From assembly GCA_003224835.1 (NCBI GenBank), contig QHZX01000305.1, positions 1-9,365 of the forward strand: DNA of 9,365 nt, written 5' to 3'. The position numbers were made by a program, and so were the translations under genes. The notes beneath the pieces were generated by a model. It saw only the letters and a list, made by a program, of their open reading frames with translations, made no database searches and was not told the DNA's origin. The stretch is from Acidobacteriota bacterium (GTDB taxonomy: Bacteria; Acidobacteriota; Terriglobia; Terriglobales; Acidobacteriaceae). Below are positions 6,329 to 9,365 of the stretch, piece by piece. How positions within the stretch are numbered: position 1 is the first letter of the stretch; every line of letters begins with the position of its first letter.

Positions 6329-7520
6329 ACAGCATGCCTCCCTGATTTGTGTACTTCGGAAGATCCTGAGTTGCGCCGACAAATCCTAGCGCGGCTCCCT
6401 TATCACGCGGATCGAGTCCGCCCGCTACTATCGCGCCAGCCCAACCACCTACGCCGGACAATACTGCGACATATTGCTTCCCATCCGGCCCCTTGTATGT
6501 GATCGGCTGGCCGATGATGCCCGACCCGGTCTTGAATTGCCAAAGCTGCTTGCCCGTCACTGCATCGACAGCTCGAAACCAGCCGTCCATAGTTCCGTAG
6601 AACACGATGTTGCCGGCGGTCGCGACCGTACCGCTCCACACCGGGAAATGATCGGGAATGCTCCACACGACTTTGCCGTTCACCGGGTCCCATGCGGTGA
6701 ACTCGCCGCCATAGCCTCCCGGCGCGTCGTACATCACGACATTTGCCCCGACGTACGGAGTTCCAGCGATGTAATTTACTGAGACATCCTCCTCATCCAT
6801 GCACAGGTGCTGATGCGGAATGTAGAGCAAACCAGTCTTCGGCGAGAATGCTGAGGGCTGCCAATCTTTTACGCCCGGCGCGGCTGGACATAAGCCTCGC
6901 AGGGCCTTCCCGCGCGTGGGCCTCTTTTCTTCGACGTACTGCAATAATCCGGTTTTCAGATCTACGCCGCGCGTCGTAGTAATTGGCGCGAATGGATTTG
7001 CCGAGAGCACTTCCCCGGTTGTGCGATCGAGGACGTAAACGTAGCCGTTGCGCTCAGGTCGAACCACCACTTTCCGCGTCTGGCCATTGATTGGAAGATC
7101 GAGAAGGATATTCTCGTTCACTGCATCGTAGTCGTAGAGGTCGTGCGGGCTGAACTGGTAATACCAAATCGCCTCGCCGGTATCGGCGTCGCGAGCAAAA
7201 ATTCCAGCGGTGAATTTGTTGTCACCCGGGCGCGCATCAGCATCCCACGGCCCCGGATTCGCCGTTCCGTAATAAATCAGGTTGAGATCAGGATCGTATG
7301 ATATCCATCCCCACACTCCGCCCCCGCCAATTTTCCATGCGTCGGGCGGCCAGCTCTTCACGCCTAAATCCTGTCCGCGATCCTGCGCGTAAAACGGTTT
7401 GAAGCGCGGGCCGATGAGCACATCTTTATCAGGGCCTGCAGTGTATGCGGTCCACGCGAGCTTCCCGGTCTTCGCGTCTAGAGCCTTCAGCCAGCCGCTT
7501 ACCGGAATTGGCGTCCACAC
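6309..7520 (-). CDS. C-terminal fragment of the XoxF-like dehydrogenase
   Basis: This open frame (403 codons from an internal ATG at 7520) has no signal peptide, and its first eight codons are out-of-frame sequence of the 5' part, so it is not a plausible independent periplasmic enzyme. True homology starts at GWLKALDAKTGK (9-20). It keeps the rest of the active site: N88 in GTANPGPW as metal ligand, D130 in PHDLYDYD as catalytic base, and D132 two residues later. The Asp at that +2 position is the mark of lanthanide-using XoxF/PedH-type enzymes; calcium MxaF has Ala. LCPAAPGVKDWQPSAFSPKT (210-229), VWSGTVATAGNIVFYGT (294-310) and SGVGGWAG (355-362) are strongly XoxF-like. The C-terminus GGMLYVFTLP matches the family end, so the 3' side is complete. 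Confidence 0.87.
   Translation of the reverse strand: MWTPIPVSGWLKALDAKTGKLAWTAYTAGPDKDVLIGPRFKPFYAQDRGQDLGVKSWPPDAWKIGGGGVWGWISYDPDLNLIYYGTANPGPWDADARPGDNKFTAGIFARDADTGEAIWYYQFSPHDLYDYDAVNENILLDLPINGQTRKVVVRPERNGYVYVLDRTTGEVLSANPFAPITTTRGVDLKTGLLQYVEEKRPTRGKALRGLCPAAPGVKDWQPSAFSPKTGLLYIPHQHLCMDEEDVSVNYIAGTPYVGANVVMYDAPGGYGGEFTAWDPVNGKVVWSIPDHFPVWSGTVATAGNIVFYGTMDGWFRAVDAVTGKQLWQFKTGSGIIGQPITYKGPDGKQYVAVLSGVGGWAGAIVAGGLDPRDKGAALGFVGATQDLPKYTNQGGMLYVFTLP
6337..6342 (-). promoter_or_regulatory. Shine-Dalgarno that decides the xoxJ start
   Basis: GGGAGG on the minus strand lies eight bases before the ATG at 6328, inside the 3' end of the dehydrogenase gene. It chooses the 280-residue form over the longer open frame that begins at 6382. 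Confidence 0.7.
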
Positions 7521-8067
7521 AAATGGTCTGATCGTCGAGGGTGTTGTAGTAGAGCTTGCCGCCTGAGTAAGACGCGCCCCGATTCACCACGTCACAGCAG
7601 GCGACTCCCTGCGATGCCTGCGTGGGCATCGGCTGATATACCCACTTCATCGGCGCGCCCGGTTTCGTGAGGTCGAGCGCATACAGCTTGTTCGGCCACG
7701 GCGTCACGATGTACATCGTGTTATTGACCACCAGGGGCGCAGCTTCGTGGCCTCGCGTCAGCCCCGTAGAAAAGCTGAATGCGAGCTTCAGATTCTGTAC
7801 ATTGCTCGGATTGATTTGATCCAGCGTGCTGTAGCGGGTGCTGGCGTAGTCTTTGGCAGGACGCACCCACTGGCCATCATCCGCTTCTAACTTTCCCTGA
7901 TAAGGACGAACCTGATAATTGGATTCCGTCTGCGGCAGCAGCATTCCTGAGGTGTTGCTCTTCGAATCGGCGGAAAGGCCGATGAGGGGACAGAACACAA
8001 GCGCCAGGCATGTAGCGAGAGTCCGGGCGTTCCACAACGCGTAATCGCTATGGACAGAGTGACGCAT
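7429..8067 (-). CDS. N-terminal fragment of the XoxF-like dehydrogenase
   Basis: Reading from the ATG at 8067, the product opens with MRHSVHSDYALWNARTL and a hydrophobic stretch ending near LSADS, which fits a Sec signal peptide; the frame stays open upstream to 8256, but that part shows nothing protein-like. The mature part shows the family pattern of the first propeller blades: TRYSTLDQINPSNVQNLKLA (77-96), RGHEAAPLVV (106-115), and ACCDVVNRG (156-164) with the adjacent Cys pair C157-C158 that forms the disulfide ring next to PQQ. Homology ends at DANSGK, residue 190 (codon at 7500-7498). The remaining 22 codons to the TGA at 7429 are out-of-frame read-through of the 3' part. The start has only a weak ribosome-binding site (AAG), so it is less certain than others here. 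Confidence 0.8.
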   Translation of the reverse strand: MRHSVHSDYALWNARTLATCLALVFCPLIGLSADSKSNTSGMLLPQTESNYQVRPYQGKLEADDGQWVRPAKDYASTRYSTLDQINPSNVQNLKLAFSFSTGLTRGHEAAPLVVNNTMYIVTPWPNKLYALDLTKPGAPMKWVYQPMPTQASQGVACCDVVNRGASYSGGKLYYNTLDDQTICVDANSGKRLAEGSRREDREARVDRIHCRP

Positions 8068-8239
8068 CTTGCGCGCGTTTTTTGGATGCGCTGAAAGCCT
8101 AAAGGTGGTCTGGCCTTCGTTGTAGGAAGTGAGAGTTCCGCACGTTTGCGTGTACCCGAGCTGATTAATTCCCAACATCTTGCGACCAGCGCGAGCCACC
8201 GAGACAACCTGGAAACGAAACACACCTTCTTGTAATCGA
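8068..8239. promoter_or_regulatory. Divergent intergenic region, probable promoters of the operon and the channel-like gene
   Basis: This 172-bp gap separates the first gene of the minus-strand operon from the plus-strand membrane-protein gene, so both promoters are expected in or near it. I found no convincing -35/-10 pair on either strand. Weak candidates are TTGGGA with TACACG 15 bases later on the minus strand, and TTAATT at 8165-8170 on the plus strand; neither is good enough to call. No strong inverted repeat that would mark an operator was seen. Confidence 0.4.
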
Positions 8240-9175
8240 ATGGTTGTGTTCGACACAGTACTCGGGGTGGCGCTGATCCTGGCAGCGCTATTGGATATTT
8301 TCCAAACGTTGTTTCATCCTGCGGGACGCGGGGCAATGAGTGATTGGACGGCTCGAATAATCTGGGATATTTTTCGTAAGGTCGCCACGCGGTATTCGAG
8401 GGTGCTCATCTATGCTGGGCCAACCTCAATTCTTGCCATCATTGTGACTTGGGTGGCGCTGACCTGGTTCGGATTTTCGCTTATTTATCTGCCGCGCCTG
8501 CAAATCGATTTCATGCACTTGCAGGCAGGGGACGCGAATCGCGGTGGGATTCTCGATGCCATGAGTCTCTCTGTCGGAGCACTCATCACGCTTTCTGAAG
8601 GATCGTACGCTGCCCGTTACTGGTTGCAAATTTTGCGCGGGCTGGAGGCGGTAATCGGATTTGGTCTTTTGACCGCGAGTGTTTCCTGGCTTCTTTCAAT
8701 CTATCCAGTGCTGGAATCGCGCCGTTCGGTTGCGCAACAAGCGACTCTTCTACACCATGCGGAACGGCAGAACCGGATCGATATGATCCGCGACGCCCCC
8801 GAACAGTCGCAAGACTGGGTCCTCGCTATTGGCACGTCAGTGGCCGGATTACGGAACCAGATGGCTCAATTTCCCATCACCTACTATTTTGTTATGGGTG
8901 AGCCTGAAACTGCGCTCGCGGGTGCGCTGCCATACCTGCTGGAACTTTCTGAGCGCGCGTCTGCTTCCAGCGTACCGGGCTTGCGCCTGGCCGGAACCGT
9001 ATTGGGCGGAGCAGTCCATAATTTTTTGGAAATGGTTGCCGAAGATTTTCTTTTGGTTTCGAAGGACGACAAGCAGGCAATCATGCGAGCGTATGCCAGC
9101 GAACAAATGGCAGACCTCATCCTGATTGACCGCACGATCCCCTACCAGAGAGAACAAGACCGGGACGCTGCGTAG
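8240..9175 (+). CDS. Ion-channel-like membrane protein (two-TM potassium channel superfamily) with an aberrant filter
   Basis: A 311-residue protein if started at the ATG at 8240; the frame is open from 8180, but the extra 20 residues are polar and lack family character. It resembles a bacterial family related to two-TM potassium channels: a first helix (about 4-24) ending in DIFQTLFHPAGRG (19-31), a second helix (57-84), a pore-loop region starting LDAMSLSVG (105-113), and a last helix with GFGLLTASVSWLLSIYPVL (140-158). In related proteins the loop carries a TLTTLGFGD-type filter; here it reads ALITLSEGS (114-122), so K+ selectivity is doubtful. The C-terminal 150 residues are soluble, mostly helical, and of unknown role. 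It diverges from the operon and its ribosome-binding site is weak. A transport or sensing role is possible, but no link to the oxidase is shown. Confidence 0.83.
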   Translation: MVVFDTVLGVALILAALLDIFQTLFHPAGRGAMSDWTARIIWDIFRKVATRYSRVLIYAGPTSILAIIVTWVALTWFGFSLIYLPRLQIDFMHLQAGDANRGGILDAMSLSVGALITLSEGSYAARYWLQILRGLEAVIGFGLLTASVSWLLSIYPVLESRRSVAQQATLLHHAERQNRIDMIRDAPEQSQDWVLAIGTSVAGLRNQMAQFPITYYFVMGEPETALAGALPYLLELSERASASSVPGLRLAGTVLGGAVHNFLEMVAEDFLLVSKDDKQAIMRAYASEQMADLILIDRTIPYQREQDRDAA

Positions 9176-9256
9176 ACTAACCTTCCAGTTCGCAAAGCCA
9201 CCACCACCTGCGGCATCGCGGTACAAACACATGAGTAGGATTGGCATCTGCTAGTT

Positions 9257-9365
9257 GTGCTCTGCCTGCGAACTCTTGGCGTCATAGCTGTGCTCTTCGC
9301 GATTTTCTTTTTCCCAGGCTGTTCCGGTCGAAAATCCCTGAGCTCTGACGATGTTCGCTCCGAAG
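9257..9365 (+). CDS. Probable lipoprotein start, cut by the right window edge
   Basis: From the GTG at 9257 the frame is open to the edge (36 codons). It encodes a short basic start (VLCLR), a hydrophobic core (LGVIAVLFAIFFF), then PGC followed by polar residues (SGRKSLSSDD). This is the shape of a lipoprotein signal peptide with Cys at residue 22, although FPG before the Cys is not a standard lipobox. The frame opens after a TAG at 9236-9238. AGGA at 9237-9240 is too far (16 bases) to be a good ribosome site, and a second GTG at 9290 is possible, so the start is uncertain. The downstream domain is not visible. Confidence 0.45.
   Translation, partial: MLCLRTLGVIAVLFAIFFFPGCSGRKSLSSDDVRSE

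Larger units (their letters stand above)
6309..8067 (-). pseudogene. xoxF: PQQ-dependent alcohol dehydrogenase, XoxF-like, broken by an internal deletion and frameshift
   Basis: The intact family enzyme is a periplasmic eight-bladed propeller of about 600 residues that oxidises methanol or other alcohols and passes electrons to cytochrome c. Here the 5' part (8067 to about 7498) and the 3' part (about 7496 to 6309) lie in different frames. They meet at 7497, where DANSGK (frame 1) is followed after a single base by GWLKALDA (frame 2). By comparison with remembered XoxF and MxaF sequences, about 39 residues are missing between these points, so roughly 3n-1 (near 116) bases are deleted. The lost piece normally carries the SGxELGVR/SGGEFGV motif whose Glu binds the active-site metal together with PQQ. 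Both flanks are otherwise free of stops and well conserved, so the lesion is either very recent or an assembly or sequencing artefact. It is the first gene of the operon. Confidence 0.85.

Noticed and set aside
6329..6382. Longer N-terminus for the XoxJ-like protein
   Set aside because: The extra 18 residues lie within the dehydrogenase 3' end and add no signal-peptide features; the GGGAGG site supports the start at 6328.
7429..7520. Programmed ribosomal frameshifting between the two dehydrogenase frames
   Set aside because: No slippery heptamer was seen at the junction, and about 39 conserved residues, including a cofactor ligand, would still be missing after any shift.
7450..7520. Recombination between the two similar DAxTGK-coding repeats as the cause of the deletion
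   Set aside because: Both copies (DANSGK and DAKTGK) are still present on either side of the junction, so a simple crossover between them does not explain it.
8068..8239. Sigma-70 promoters in the divergent gap
   Set aside because: Candidate boxes match only three or four of six consensus bases and the spacing is poor, so none is called as a site.
9176..9256. Terminator after the channel-like gene
   Set aside because: No GC-rich hairpin followed by a T run is visible on either strand.

Overview
The window is a stretch of bacterial chromosome, or a contig from one, of moderate GC content. It is dominated by one tightly packed operon on the minus strand, read from about 8067 down to 1 and running off the left edge. 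The operon reads as a periplasmic alcohol-to-oxygen electron transport chain. In transcription order it encodes: a PQQ-dependent dehydrogenase of the XoxF type (broken in this sequence); its XoxJ-type periplasmic binding protein; a lipoprotein cytochrome c; a caa3-type cytochrome c oxidase (subunit II fused to cytochrome c, then subunits I and III); a small three-helix membrane protein; a CtaG-type oxidase assembly protein; and the first 24 codons of another lipoprotein. No mobile element, CRISPR array, tRNA or rRNA is visible.

Layout. 6309-8067: xoxF-like gene split into two frames by an internal deletion plus frameshift at about 7497. 5486-6328: xoxJ-like gene. 4938-5486: monohaem cytochrome c lipoprotein. 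3919-4941: ctaC. 1985-3922: ctaD. 1386-1997: ctaE. 1006-1377: small membrane protein. 69-1004: ctaG. 1-72: start of a lipoprotein gene. Neighbouring genes overlap by 1-20 bases or are separated by 1-8 bases, so they are probably co-transcribed and translationally coupled. On the plus strand, diverging across a 172-bp gap, 8240-9175 encodes an ion-channel-like membrane protein with an abnormal selectivity-filter region. A probable lipoprotein gene begins near 9257 and runs off the right edge.

How the genes would work together (inference from families and order): the PQQ enzyme oxidises an alcohol in the periplasm, the cytochrome c accepts the electrons, and the oxidase passes them through the fused haem c and CuA to haem a, haem a3/CuB and O2. 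As sequenced, the dehydrogenase lacks the segment carrying the metal-binding Glu, so the first step would be lost unless the deletion is an assembly artefact or another dehydrogenase feeds the chain. The oxidase lacks the usual Asp at the D-channel mouth and the usual Lys of the K-channel.

Organism. Lipobox-bearing cytochromes, a Xox-type dehydrogenase and a caa3 oxidase suggest an aerobic Gram-negative bacterium. Acidobacteriota or a proteobacterium are the likeliest hosts, but the sequence alone does not settle this.
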